Part shown: in pieces, positions 16,942-25,239 of the stretch
Layout: each line of letters starts with the position of its first letter
Numbering within the stretch: the stretch's first letter is position 1
Assembly (NCBI GenBank): GCA_029213305.1
Contig: JARGPA010000004.1
Coordinates: 102,010-166,009, forward strand
Length of the DNA stretch: 64,000 bases
Origin: Phycisphaerales bacterium
Lineage (GTDB): Bacteria > Planctomycetota > Phycisphaerae > Phycisphaerales > UBA1924
Reading direction: 5' to 3'
Notes under the pieces: model-generated
What the model was told of the DNA's origin: nothing
Databases searched by the model: none
Seen by the model: only the letters and a program-made list of their open reading frames with translations
Made by a program: the position numbers and the translations under genes

Positions 16942-17883
16942 TCAGAGAGCGGCGATATTTTCCACTCGATCGCAAAAACCTTCTTTTGCAGCTTGTCCCA
17001 AGAATGCTTGAATTGCAGCTTGCCCAGTTTCTCCCATATCGAGTGTTAACCCAGATACATACATCGCTAGATATCGATCAACAAGCTCTGGGTCATCCCA
17101 TTCTGTGCGATCTCCTTTGTTGAGTTGGAGATACATTCGTGAAGCGTCACCCATTTCTACACAACAACGGACTGATGCATTGAGAACGGCTGCGAGTTCT
17201 TCGCAGGTTCCAGAACCATATCGAGTGTCGAGGCTTCTACTGATGACATTGAGACCCAGTGGGAGGGGTTGAGCGGTTTGTGAGAACCACCATTTACCCA
17301 TATCACCAATTTCTCGGAGCCCCATTTCGCTGTAGGTGAGTTGGGCTTCATGAATAAGCAAGCCTGCATCAAATTTTCCAGATGCAACACTCTTGGGAAT
17401 CTCTGAGAATAGGAGTTCCGAATAGTGGATATCCCCTACAGCAAGTCTCAAACACATAAATGCGGAAGTATTGATCCCAGGTATAGCAACAGTGTACTCA
17501 GAATTTTGTAAGTCATTTATGGATTTGATAGGGGAGTCTTGAGCGACAACCAGTCTTGGTCCGTAGTTCTCTCCGAATGAGCCGCCCGATTTGGTCATGA
17601 CATATCGATCTGCAATTGCCGGATAAGCTGCGCACGAAATAGCAGTAATGTCGTATTGTCTTGTATTGGAATCATCAGATCCAACAACGATTTTATTGAG
17701 TTCTTCAACATCACGCGCGATTAGATTAAATTGAAATCGTCCAGTATCAACCTGAGGCTGACCAAGTGGACCAACAATTGGAGTACCATCAGGGTTGTGA
17801 ACTCCGATGAGAGGCCACCACATGACGAGATCGTCAGAGTCCGGAGAATGGGCTAAGTTCAACTCGATTGTATCAGTTTGCAT
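16942..17883 (-). CDS. mqnD: 1,4-dihydroxy-6-naphthoate synthase (futalosine pathway)
   Basis: The 313-residue protein has a periplasmic-binding-protein-like fold and converts cyclic dehypoxanthinyl futalosine to 1,4-dihydroxy-6-naphthoate in the alternative menaquinone pathway. Family features are the N-terminal SPDSDDLVMWW (family SPCPNDxF-like), LLIHEAQLTYSEMGL and GKWWF...PLPLG. It has no signal peptide, so it is cytosolic despite the fold. Two ATGs are adjacent (17886 and 17883); AGGA lies upstream. Other mqn genes are not in the window. It sits between the rhodanese gene and purF on the same strand. Confidence 0.85.
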   Translation of the reverse strand: MQTDTIELNLAHSPDSDDLVMWWPLIGVHNPDGTPIVGPLGQPQVDTGRFQFNLIARDVEELNKIVVGSDDSNTRQYDITAISCAAYPAIADRYVMTKSGGSFGENYGPRLVVAQDSPIKSINDLQNSEYTVAIPGINTSAFMCLRLAVGDIHYSELLFSEIPKSVASGKFDAGLLIHEAQLTYSEMGLREIGDMGKWWFSQTAQPLPLGLNVISRSLDTRYGSGTCEELAAVLNASVRCCVEMGDASRMYLQLNKGDRTEWDDPELVDRYLAMYVSGLTLDMGETGQAAIQAFLGQAAKEGFCDRVENIAAL

Positions 17884-17921
17884 CATTGATGATCCTGCAG
17901 ATTGTGTTGAATGCTACTTGT

Positions 17922-18302
17922 TTAATACTGTTTCAAGCTTGGATCGATTCTTTGAGCCCACCAGTTGATTCCGCCTGCGACTGATCGTGCTCCATCGAGT
18001 CCTTGTTGTTGAAGATACATCGCAACATCGAGTGATCGTTTCCCTGATCTACAGAGCACCGCGATAGTAGTATCTTCGTCAACATCAAGTTCGTTGATTT
18101 TGCTTGGTATATCACCCATGGGAATATGAATCGCACTTTGAATTGATGATATTTCAAGTTCATGTGCTTCACGAATATCGATGATTAAGAAGTCATCCTT
18201 TGAACTCGTGTTGAGTTCATGTGTTCGAGGCACAGAGATCTCTAAGTTTTCTTGAAAATGCCAACTCGGGGGGTTCTCTGTCAGTTCATTGGGTGTCGTC
18301 AT
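17922..18302 (-). CDS. rhodanese-like sulfurtransferase domain protein
   Basis: This 126-residue single rhodanese domain has the active-site loop CRSGKRS (Cys near residue 85), preceded by IDIREAHE and followed by GLDGARSVAGGINWW, typical of GlpE/PspE-type proteins and of the rhodanese domain fused to MoeB in other bacteria. Likely sulfur transfer in the cytoplasm. I choose the ATG at 18302 because GAGGATC lies just upstream; a longer frame to 18377 lacks homology. It overlaps the upstream lipoprotein gene by 17 bases and is 36 bases from mqnD. Confidence 0.88.
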   Translation of the reverse strand: MTTPNELTENPPSWHFQENLEISVPRTHELNTSSKDDFLIIDIREAHELEISSIQSAIHIPMGDIPSKINELDVDEDTTIAVLCRSGKRSLDVAMYLQQQGLDGARSVAGGINWWAQRIDPSLKQY

Positions 18303-18870
18303 GTTGATGATCCTCAATTTGGTTTGGTTCAGATGGAGCTTCCGATGGATGGCCTGAAGACCAACTCGAATAGTCACTTCGTTTCCATGGGAATATCGGA
18401 GAAAGTACCGGATCAGTTGCTTTGAGTTCGAGCAATCTGATCGTGATGAAGTAAGGAGTCCCGATTAATGATCGTCCGAGTTCGTCAATACTGATCATTA
18501 AGTCATTCATCCAACTTGTATCTTGTGCAGTCAGAACATCTTCCGTTGTTGGGTACCTTCCATAGCGTCGAGGACGGTCCTTCTTTTTCAGTGGGGCTGA
18601 GACGATGAAGTTGGATCGATGGGTGACTCCATCAAAGGGGGTGATGTACTGAGTTGGTTCCCATTGATTTCGAGGAGTCACAATCTCTGAAAGAAGTTCA
18701 CTTGAATCACTTGCTCTGGATTGTTCTGAGTTTTGTTGTGGACAAAAGGACGGGGAGAGGTATGAGCCTCCAAGAGTGAGTCGACTCTGATTAGAAGATT
18801 GGCATCCTGTTGATGGGATCAAAATCCCGAGTATTAAAAACTTCCAAATTTGAATCAGTTTCAATGACAT
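18286..18870 (-). CDS. putative lipoprotein of unknown function
   Basis: This 194-residue protein has a lipoprotein signal: a basic/hydrophobic N-terminus (MSLKLIQIWKFLILGILIP) and the lipobox STGC with Cys near residue 22. The mature part is Ser/Pro-rich with no domain I recognise; the C-terminal DHQHDDTQ may bind metal, but that is speculation. The start at ATG 18870 places the signal correctly; a GTG at 18888 is also possible. It is the first gene of an apparent lipoprotein-rhodanese-mqnD-purF run and overlaps the rhodanese gene by 17 bases. Confidence 0.65.
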   Translation of the reverse strand: MSLKLIQIWKFLILGILIPSTGCQSSNQSRLTLGGSYLSPSFCPQQNSEQSRASDSSELLSEIVTPRNQWEPTQYITPFDGVTHRSNFIVSAPLKKKDRPRRYGRYPTTEDVLTAQDTSWMNDLMISIDELGRSLIGTPYFITIRLLELKATDPVLSPIFPWKRSDYSSWSSGHPSEAPSEPNQIEDHQHDDTQ

Positions 18871-18935
18871 TGCGTGGATGATACGCACTCAGCAACAAGT
18901 ATTTGTGCAGTATTTAGGCTATGCTTTGATTAGAT

Positions 18936-19421
18936 ATGGCCAAGAGCAAGAAAAAATCCAAACAAGGCCCGCCAAGCTTTAACAATCGGCGTGCGCTCTA
19001 TGACTACTTCATTGTTGATACCGTTGAAGTTGGAATCGTATTGGAAGGCTCAGAAGTTAAAGCAATCCGAGAGGGAAGTTGTTCCCTCAAGGAAGGATAC
19101 ATCAGTGTTGATCTAGAACCGCCTCGTTTGACACTCCATCAGGTTGATATCGGGATGTATCAACCAGCAGGGCAGTTGAACCACATTCCAAAGCGAGATC
19201 GTGTATTGCTCGCAAAGAAAAAAGAGATTCTCAAGCTTGCTCGAGATGTAGATCAAAAGGGAGTAACTCTCGTCCCTCTTGAGATGTACTTCTCGCATGG
19301 ACTTGTCAAAATCAAGCTCGCAATTGCGAAGGGCAAAGCTCAGCACGACAAACGCAAAGCGATTGCAGATCGTGAGAATCAACGAGATATGCAACGAGCG
19401 ATGTCGAAGTTTTCTAACTAA
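18936..19421 (+). CDS. smpB: SsrA-binding protein SmpB
   Basis: The 161-residue tmRNA partner in ribosome rescue. It has the OB-fold core (YFIVDTVEVGIVLEGSEVKAIREG, GYISVD, HIPKRDR, LVPLEMYFSHGLVKIKLAIAKGKAQHDKR) and a basic C-terminal tail that forms a helix in the mRNA channel. Length is typical. It is monocistronic; tmRNA (ssrA) itself is not visible nearby. The gene is convergent with atpC, with a shared hairpin between them. Confidence 0.97.
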   Translation: MAKSKKKSKQGPPSFNNRRALYDYFIVDTVEVGIVLEGSEVKAIREGSCSLKEGYISVDLEPPRLTLHQVDIGMYQPAGQLNHIPKRDRVLLAKKKEILKLARDVDQKGVTLVPLEMYFSHGLVKIKLAIAKGKAQHDKRKAIADRENQRDMQRAMSKFSN

Positions 19422-19426
19422 ATAAA

Positions 19427-19450
19427 AAACCTGTCATTGACAGGTTTGTA
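19427..19450. terminator. terminator between convergent smpB and atpC
   Basis: AAACCTGTC (19427-19435) pairs with GACAGGTTT (19439-19447). Upstream on the plus strand is an A-run, so the minus-strand transcript (atpC) ends in TTTTTTATT; the plus-strand T-tract is weaker. Confidence 0.75.
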
Positions 19451-19470
19451 GTTCAAATCTTTTAGTTTTT

Positions 19471-19914
19471 TTAGATACCTGCGGATTTAGAATTCTGAGC
19501 CATCGCAACCATAAGCTTTGCTCGCTCTTTTTCACGAGTAACTCGTGCGACTGCTTCGAGCTTGTTTGGAGCATCTTCTGGAACAATGCGTGCTTCAGCT
19601 TCTGCGAGTTGTGCCTTTGCATCTGACTCGATGATCTTCTCAGCTGCAATAGCTCGCTGAGCGAGGATCACAAGCTCGTTGTTACCCATTTCAAGGAATC
19701 CGTCTTCGATGAGATACTCACGAGAACCTGATCCTGCTTGTGAAGGGAAATCGAGACGGAGTTTGCCCAGCCCGAGTCGCGAGACAAGTGATGCTCCGCC
19801 GTGCTGGAATCCGATTAGGCCGTCCCATGCTGGTACTGATGCATAAGTGACCTCCTCATTGAGGAGTTCAGCGTCTGGGGTGACGAGTCGGCATGTGATC
19901 GTGTTGTCTGCCAA
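19471..19914 (-). CDS. atpC: F1Fo ATP synthase epsilon subunit
   Basis: The 147-residue protein has the epsilon N-terminal beta-sandwich (ITCRLVTPDAELLNEEVTYASVPAWDGLIGFQHGGASLVSRLG..., segments seen at residues 6-50) and a C-terminal helical region ending in RVTREKERAKLMVAMAQ. Epsilon couples catalysis to rotation and restrains ATP hydrolysis. The start codon is TTG at 19914, supported by GGAAGG seven to eight bases upstream and no in-frame ATG before it. Unusually, no other atp gene is adjacent: the neighbours are smpB and a PH-domain gene, so this copy lies apart from the main operon or is an extra copy. Confidence 0.85.
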   Translation of the reverse strand: MADNTITCRLVTPDAELLNEEVTYASVPAWDGLIGFQHGGASLVSRLGLGKLRLDFPSQAGSGSREYLIEDGFLEMGNNELVILAQRAIAAEKIIESDAKAQLAEAEARIVPEDAPNKLEAVARVTREKERAKLMVAMAQNSKSAGI

Positions 19915-20005
19915 GGTTAAATCCTTCCATAACCCGCTCTGTGCTCATTCACATCCATTGCCATGGGCTGAGTGGGGGAAATGATAGCCTGATTGTGCTC
20001 AAAGA

Positions 20006-20578
20006 TCAGCTAGATCTATTCGAGATGTTTTGCTCAATTCGATGGAGTGAGTCCCTGATATTGGTCAAAAGTTCTGCAGTAACATCAGTCCCGGATTCAG
20101 AAGATCCTAGACCAGGTGATGCTGGGATCGCTGAAACGGCATTTGGGACACTCGAAACCCGATCTCGTTGTTCGAGTACCGCTTTCCTGAATCCTTTGGT
20201 ATCAACAATACCAATAATGTTAACGAGTGAGCCTCCAGTTGGGGAAGATTGTCCAGCAGTCTCGACTTTGAACCCATGTAGTCCAAAATACCGCATGATC
20301 GGGCCTTGAAATAGCTGGAGATCAGTAATTTTCTCGAGTGGAATAGTGGATTCCGTCTTGTTGAGGATTCCTTTTTTGATATCCAAAGTTCTCTCTGTTA
20401 AAGAACAACTGAGATTTTCAAGGTACTTTTCGATAAAGAAGCTTGCGATGAAAAAGTACAAAATTGCAATAGGGATTGTAACTATAAAGCAAATTAGAAA
20501 AAAGACCGGTTGCCATACCCAGTATGATTTCACTTTGGGATCAAACTCTGCATTTCGTAGAAGTTGTGGTTCACTCAT
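20006..20578 (-). CDS. bacterial PH-domain (bPH2/YdbS-like) membrane protein
   Basis: The 190-residue protein has two closely spaced transmembrane segments (residues ~22-50, WQPVFFLICFIVTIPIAILYFF and following) and then a bPH2 domain (CSLTERTLDIKKGILNKTESTIPLEKITDLQLFQGPIMRYFGLHGF..., ~58-135), which is the YdbS/YdbT pattern. The C-terminus (~150-190) is Ser-rich and then helical. Function of the family is poorly known; some members act in resistance to envelope stress. It lies 47 bases from a divergent FecCD permease gene. Confidence 0.85.
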   Translation of the reverse strand: MSEPQLLRNAEFDPKVKSYWVWQPVFFLICFIVTIPIAILYFFIASFFIEKYLENLSCSLTERTLDIKKGILNKTESTIPLEKITDLQLFQGPIMRYFGLHGFKVETAGQSSPTGGSLVNIIGIVDTKGFRKAVLEQRDRVSSVPNAVSAIPASPGLGSSESGTDVTAELLTNIRDSLHRIEQNISNRSS

Positions 20579-20625
20579 CGTTCGATTTTAACAGATTTCA
20601 GTATTCAATGGGTATAGGCTCTGCC

Positions 20626-21585
20626 ATGAATCGTCGAGGAATCTTGACTATTTTGGGGTTGATGATCATCTGTGTCTTCGTTGTTGTCTTGAGACTGATG
20701 GTTGGATCAAATGGATTTGGGTTCTCTGAGAATCCTGTTGTCATGCAGTTTCGATTCAATCGTATCGCCGTGGGCGGCGTAGTTGGAGCATCGCTTGGGC
20801 TTGCAGGGACATTGCTTCAATCACTACTTCGCAACCCCTTAGCCGCGCCTGATTTAATGGGTCTCAGTGCAGGCGCTGGATTCGCAGTTACACTTGCTAC
20901 ATGGATGAGTGGAGTAGCGCTCGGAGCAGGGATGGCGTCTGTTCCTGCGATGATTGGAGCGATCGCAGTTCTCAGTTTTGTTTGGATTCTCAGTCAAAGA
21001 AGAGGGTTGATTGATCCAGTTTCGATGATTCTCATTGGTGTGATTGTATCTGTGATTTTGGGTGCAGCGACGATGCTCGTTGCATCCATGATGCCTGACA
21101 AGCAATATGCGATATCTAGATGGATGATGGGTGTGCTTCGTGAAGATATTGAGTTGTCGATTGTTTGGATATCAACTCTCGTATTGCTCATCATTGGAAG
21201 TTGGTCGATTCTGAGTTCGAGTGCCTTCGATGCGATGGCACTCTCTGAAGATGAAGCTCGCTCAGTCGGCGTTAGAGTAGGGTACATTCGTATTGGACAA
21301 CTCTTGGGCGCAGGGATTCTCACAGCGATGAGTATCGTGCTCGCGGGACCGATTGGATTTGTTGGATTGGTCAGTCCACACATTGTTCGTGTGCTTGCAG
21401 GACCAACTCATCGTGTATTGGTCATCGGTTCTACTCTTTGTGGTTTCTCACTTGTCATTGGAGCAGACACCTTTGTTCGACTCGTAGCAACTGATGCAGG
21501 GCGAATCCCAATAGGTGTTGTTACTTCCCTCATTGGAGGCCCTGTTTTCTTGTTTTTGCTACTCAATCAACGAAGAAGAAACTAA
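20626..21585 (+). CDS. FecCD-type iron/cobalamin ABC transporter permease
   Basis: This integral membrane protein of about 319 residues has roughly nine to ten TM helices and the family motifs RFNRIAVGGVVGASLGLAGTLLQ-type N-terminus, NPLAAPDLMGLSAGA, and PIGFVGLVSPHIVR, which contacts the ATPase. Such BtuC/FhuB/FecD permeases import ferric siderophores, haem or vitamin B12. The start is taken at the ATG at 20626 (AGGC upstream); an ATG at 20608 adds six residues. No binding protein or ATPase gene is adjacent, so it is an orphan here. It overlaps the stop of metH on the other strand by four bases. Confidence 0.88.
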   Translation: MNRRGILTILGLMIICVFVVVLRLMVGSNGFGFSENPVVMQFRFNRIAVGGVVGASLGLAGTLLQSLLRNPLAAPDLMGLSAGAGFAVTLATWMSGVALGAGMASVPAMIGAIAVLSFVWILSQRRGLIDPVSMILIGVIVSVILGAATMLVASMMPDKQYAISRWMMGVLREDIELSIVWISTLVLLIIGSWSILSSSAFDAMALSEDEARSVGVRVGYIRIGQLLGAGILTAMSIVLAGPIGFVGLVSPHIVRVLAGPTHRVLVIGSTLCGFSLVIGADTFVRLVATDAGRIPIGVVTSLIGGPVFLFLLLNQRRRN

Positions 21586-24500
21586 GCATTAAAATATCGT
21601 GCTTCAGGGTGATGAGAAACAATGGCGCAAGTTGATTGTTCAGGATCAATCTGATGATTCTCTGTGAGATTGCATCCGATCCGTGTCGGATCGATAAGCT
21701 TCCAGAGTTTTTCGTGATCGCTCATATCTGGACATGCAGGATATCCAAATGAGTAACGAGATCCACGATAACGTTGTTTGAATAGTTCAGGGATGTCGTG
21801 GGCGTCTTCATGACCAAAACCAAGTTCGGTACGGATACGTTTGTGCCACAACTCTGCAAGGCCTTCAGCAGCCTCTACTCCGATTCCATGCCAATAGAGG
21901 TATTCTTGGTATTGATTCGACTCGAAAAGCTCCTTGGTGTGCTCAGTGATCTGAGATCCCATTGTTACGCACATCATCGCGATTACATCTCGGCTTCCCA
22001 TCGCATCACACTCGGGTTGATCCTTGTAGTAATCAGAGATACACAAGTATTTGTTACTCGTTTGGCGAGGAAAACTAAATCGTTCAATTTCTTGATCCTG
22101 ATTTTTAGGGTCATAGATAATCAGATCATTCTCTTGAGAAGTACATGGAAAGTACCCGTAAACCACCTTGGGTTGTAGGATCGGTTCATTGAGACACCGA
22201 TCGCAAAGCTCTTTGAACTTTGGGCGAGCAATATCGTTGAGGAGTTTTTCGTAATCTTCCTTAGATTGAGAACCTCTTTTGAGTTGCCATTGAATGGAAT
22301 AGAGAGCAGTTGGATTGATGTACGCGAATATATCTCTCAGATTGTGCCGATCAACAATTGTTGTACCCCAGAATGGAGGGGTGGGGGAACTGTTAGTTCG
22401 AGTGACTTGAGAACGAGATAAAGTAGCAGTTTGAGCTGCAGGTGTAGAGTTTCTAGATTCGAATCGAGCAACCGATTCGACGCGATTCTCTTGTCGCTCG
22501 TCAGCTGCAATCTGGAGGGCCGCAGTTTCACCCTTGACAATCGCGTTCATTGTGTCGAGTCCAGAAAATGCATCCTTTGCATAGAGGAGATCCCCCTCGT
22601 ACACACTTCGAAGATGTCCTTCTGCATACGAACGAGTTAGTGCTGCTCCTCCAAGAATTACAGGTGCATCAATACCCTTCGTGTTAAGTTCTCGTAGATT
22701 GTCTTCCATGACATTTACTGATTTGACCAGTAAACCCGAGAGTCCAATTGCATCAGCATCTGTATCTGCGAATGCTTCAAGAATATTGTCAATAGGTTGT
22801 TTGATTCCCAGATTGTGAACAGTAAAACCGTTGTTTGTGAGCAGGATATCTACTAAATTTTTCCCGATATCGTGCACATCGCCTTTCACTGTTGCGAGCA
22901 CAATCGACCCTTTAGATTGTGTGTCAGATTTATCCATAAAAGGTTCGAGTAGAGCAACAGAATTTTTCATTACCTGAGCGCTCTGTAGCACGAATGGAAG
23001 TTGCATTTGTCCAGAACCAAAGAGTTCGCCTACGGTTTTCATCCCGTCAAGCAAGTGTTCATTGATAATTTCGAGTGGAGTATAGTTTGTTCTTGCTTCT
23101 TCCAATGATTCGGGAAGGAACTCAGACTCACCGTCGATGATGTGTTTACGTAAACGTTCTTCAAGTGGAAGATCAGAGATTGATGTTGTATCAGATTCTT
23201 CTGTCGCATCACTGAAGAGTTCAATAAGCGCATCGAGAGGATCAAACTTCGTGTCACTCTCTCCATCTGGGAGTCCAGTACCTCCAACTGATTTGTCTCT
23301 TCGATCATAAATCAGATTTAATGCTGCAATCTTCTGCTCTTCAGGTATCCGATTCAAAGGCATGATTTTTGACGCATGCACAATGGCGCTTGTCATTCCA
23401 GATTGAACAAGTTCATGTAGAAAAACCGCATTTAAAATGGTGCGTGCGACAGGTTTGAGTCCAAAGGAGACATTCGATAAGCCGCAAGTAAGTTGCACAT
23501 CTGGGTAGGATTGTGCAATTCTGCGTGTGCCTTCAATGAGCTCCGATGCAGATCGACGATCAGAATCTAAACCTGTCGAAATCGGTAAAACCAAAGGATC
23601 TATAAACAAATCAGATACTGACAGTCCATGAAGTTTGGTTGCTCGTTCGATAGCACGGGTTGCAATTTCAATTTTCCGATCCGCAGTCCGTGCCATTGCT
23701 TCTTCTGGGTCTTCATCAATGGTTCCGATTACGAGCGCAGCGCCGAAATCTTTGGCAAGTTTACAAAACTGATCAAATTTTTCTTCACCATCCTCGAAAT
23801 TTGCAGAGTTGATAATGCATTTGCCTCCAGCCGATTTGAGACCTGATTCGATTGTAATTGCTGAAGTTGAATCAAGCATCAATGGGGCATCAGCTTGTTG
23901 GACAATCCGCGATACCACTTGGTGCATATCCGATCCGCCATCACGTCCCGCGACATCAACATTGATGTCGAGAACATGCGATCCATCCTTTACTTGGTTT
24001 TTTGCAAGTGAAGAGATTCCCTCATAATCCTCTGCTTCCAAAAGGCGCTTGAACGCACGAGAACCAGATGAGTTACATCGTTCTCCTACGATGAGAAAAG
24101 ATGCATCTTGTCGATATTCAACTGATGAATAGAGAGAAGAGCAGCTCGGGATTCTGCTATGAGTTGGGCTTTTTCCTAGAGGTGTTTCTGAAACTAGCTT
24201 AGACAAATAACTGATATGCTCAGGCGAAGTCCCACAGCAGCCACCAATTGCGTTGATGAGTCCCTCTTCGAGAAAGATCTTCATTGCATCTTGAAAACCT
24301 TGCGAAGTAAGTGGGTAAATTGTCTCACCTTCTACGAGTGCAGGAATCCCAGCATTGGGCATTACTGTGATTAATCGATCCCATCGTGAAGCGAGTGTTC
24401 TCACGCTTCGAACCATTTCGTTTGGACCTGTAGCGCAGTTCAGTCCGAGTGATGCAATCGGTAGCGGGTGTAATGCTTCGATTGCTGCTTCAATTGAAGA

Positions 24501-25121
24501 ACCAACAAGCATTGTTCCGGTTTGTTCGATCGTTATTGAAACCATAATCGGAACCGAATCGGGATTCAGTTCAAGCTCAATAGCAGCTTTTCGAATACCT
24601 GCAATTGCAGCTTTGATTTGTAGGAGATCCTGACAGGTTTCAAGAAGAATTGCATCAACCTTGCCTCGAATGAGCCCTCGTGCAGCTTCTGCATATGAAT
24701 CTCGCAAAGCATCAAAGCTAATTTGTCCGAGTGTGATCAGTTTGGTACCTGGGCCGAGTGATCCGGCAACAAATCGGGGTTTTGTTTCAGTAGAAAGTTC
24801 ATCAGCAGCCTCTCGGGCAATCGTTGCAGCTGCGAAAGATAACTCTTCAGCGCGATGTGCAAGATCGAACTCTCCAAGGGTATGAGAAGCGGCTCCAAAG
24901 GTGTTTGTTGTCACAACATCAGCACCAGCATTGAAGTAGTTCGTATGAATTTCTTTAATCACATCTGGACGAGTGAAGTTGAGGACATCAGGGCAGTTCT
25001 CGCAACCCATGTAATCGGTTTCGATTTCAAGGTCGTACCCTTGAGTTTGCGTTCCCATTGCGCCATCCCAGATCAGGACTTGACGATGTAGCAGTTCAAT
25101 AAGCGATGGTTGAGAGTTCAT
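21582..25121 (-). CDS. metH: cobalamin-dependent methionine synthase
   Basis: A full-length MetH of 1179 residues: homocysteine-binding domain with zinc cysteines (GLNCATG and GGCCGTSPEH), pterin/methyltetrahydrofolate domain (GERCNSSGS; DINVDVAGRDG), B12 cap (PLEIINEHLLDGMKTVGELFG), B12-binding domain with DVHDIGKN (axial His), and a C-terminal SAM-dependent reactivation domain (HEDAHDIPELFKQRYRGSRYSFGYPACPD). It transfers methyl from methyl-THF to homocysteine. A low-complexity Ser/Thr linker separates the last two domains. I start at the ATG at 25121, where the family N-terminus begins. No cobalamin riboswitch is apparent in the short upstream gap. Confidence 0.96.
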   Translation of the reverse strand: MNSQPSLIELLHRQVLIWDGAMGTQTQGYDLEIETDYMGCENCPDVLNFTRPDVIKEIHTNYFNAGADVVTTNTFGAASHTLGEFDLAHRAEELSFAAATIAREAADELSTETKPRFVAGSLGPGTKLITLGQISFDALRDSYAEAARGLIRGKVDAILLETCQDLLQIKAAIAGIRKAAIELELNPDSVPIMVSITIEQTGTMLVGSSIEAAIEALHPLPIASLGLNCATGPNEMVRSVRTLASRWDRLITVMPNAGIPALVEGETIYPLTSQGFQDAMKIFLEEGLINAIGGCCGTSPEHISYLSKLVSETPLGKSPTHSRIPSCSSLYSSVEYRQDASFLIVGERCNSSGSRAFKRLLEAEDYEGISSLAKNQVKDGSHVLDINVDVAGRDGGSDMHQVVSRIVQQADAPLMLDSTSAITIESGLKSAGGKCIINSANFEDGEEKFDQFCKLAKDFGAALVIGTIDEDPEEAMARTADRKIEIATRAIERATKLHGLSVSDLFIDPLVLPISTGLDSDRRSASELIEGTRRIAQSYPDVQLTCGLSNVSFGLKPVARTILNAVFLHELVQSGMTSAIVHASKIMPLNRIPEEQKIAALNLIYDRRDKSVGGTGLPDGESDTKFDPLDALIELFSDATEESDTTSISDLPLEERLRKHIIDGESEFLPESLEEARTNYTPLEIINEHLLDGMKTVGELFGSGQMQLPFVLQSAQVMKNSVALLEPFMDKSDTQSKGSIVLATVKGDVHDIGKNLVDILLTNNGFTVHNLGIKQPIDNILEAFADTDADAIGLSGLLVKSVNVMEDNLRELNTKGIDAPVILGGAALTRSYAEGHLRSVYEGDLLYAKDAFSGLDTMNAIVKGETAALQIAADERQENRVESVARFESRNSTPAAQTATLSRSQVTRTNSSPTPPFWGTTIVDRHNLRDIFAYINPTALYSIQWQLKRGSQSKEDYEKLLNDIARPKFKELCDRCLNEPILQPKVVYGYFPCTSQENDLIIYDPKNQDQEIERFSFPRQTSNKYLCISDYYKDQPECDAMGSRDVIAMMCVTMGSQITEHTKELFESNQYQEYLYWHGIGVEAAEGLAELWHKRIRTELGFGHEDAHDIPELFKQRYRGSRYSFGYPACPDMSDHEKLWKLIDPTRIGCNLTENHQIDPEQSTCAIVSHHPEARYFNA

Positions 25122-25171
25122 GGCGTGACTATATCCGAATATGCGAATGAAAGAATGAAACATCACTTAAA

Positions 25172-25201
25172 ATATAAAAAAACCCGCTTTGAGAGAGCGG
25201 G
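25172..25201 (-). terminator. intrinsic terminator of the DEAD-box helicase gene
   Basis: CCCGCT (25183-25188) pairs with AGCGGG (25196-25201); on the minus strand it is followed by TTTTTTTATATTTT. It separates the helicase gene from metH. Confidence 0.85.
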
Positions 25202-25239
25202 AGTGGTTAACTTAAGCTTTAAGTCTTGAGTTACTCAGA

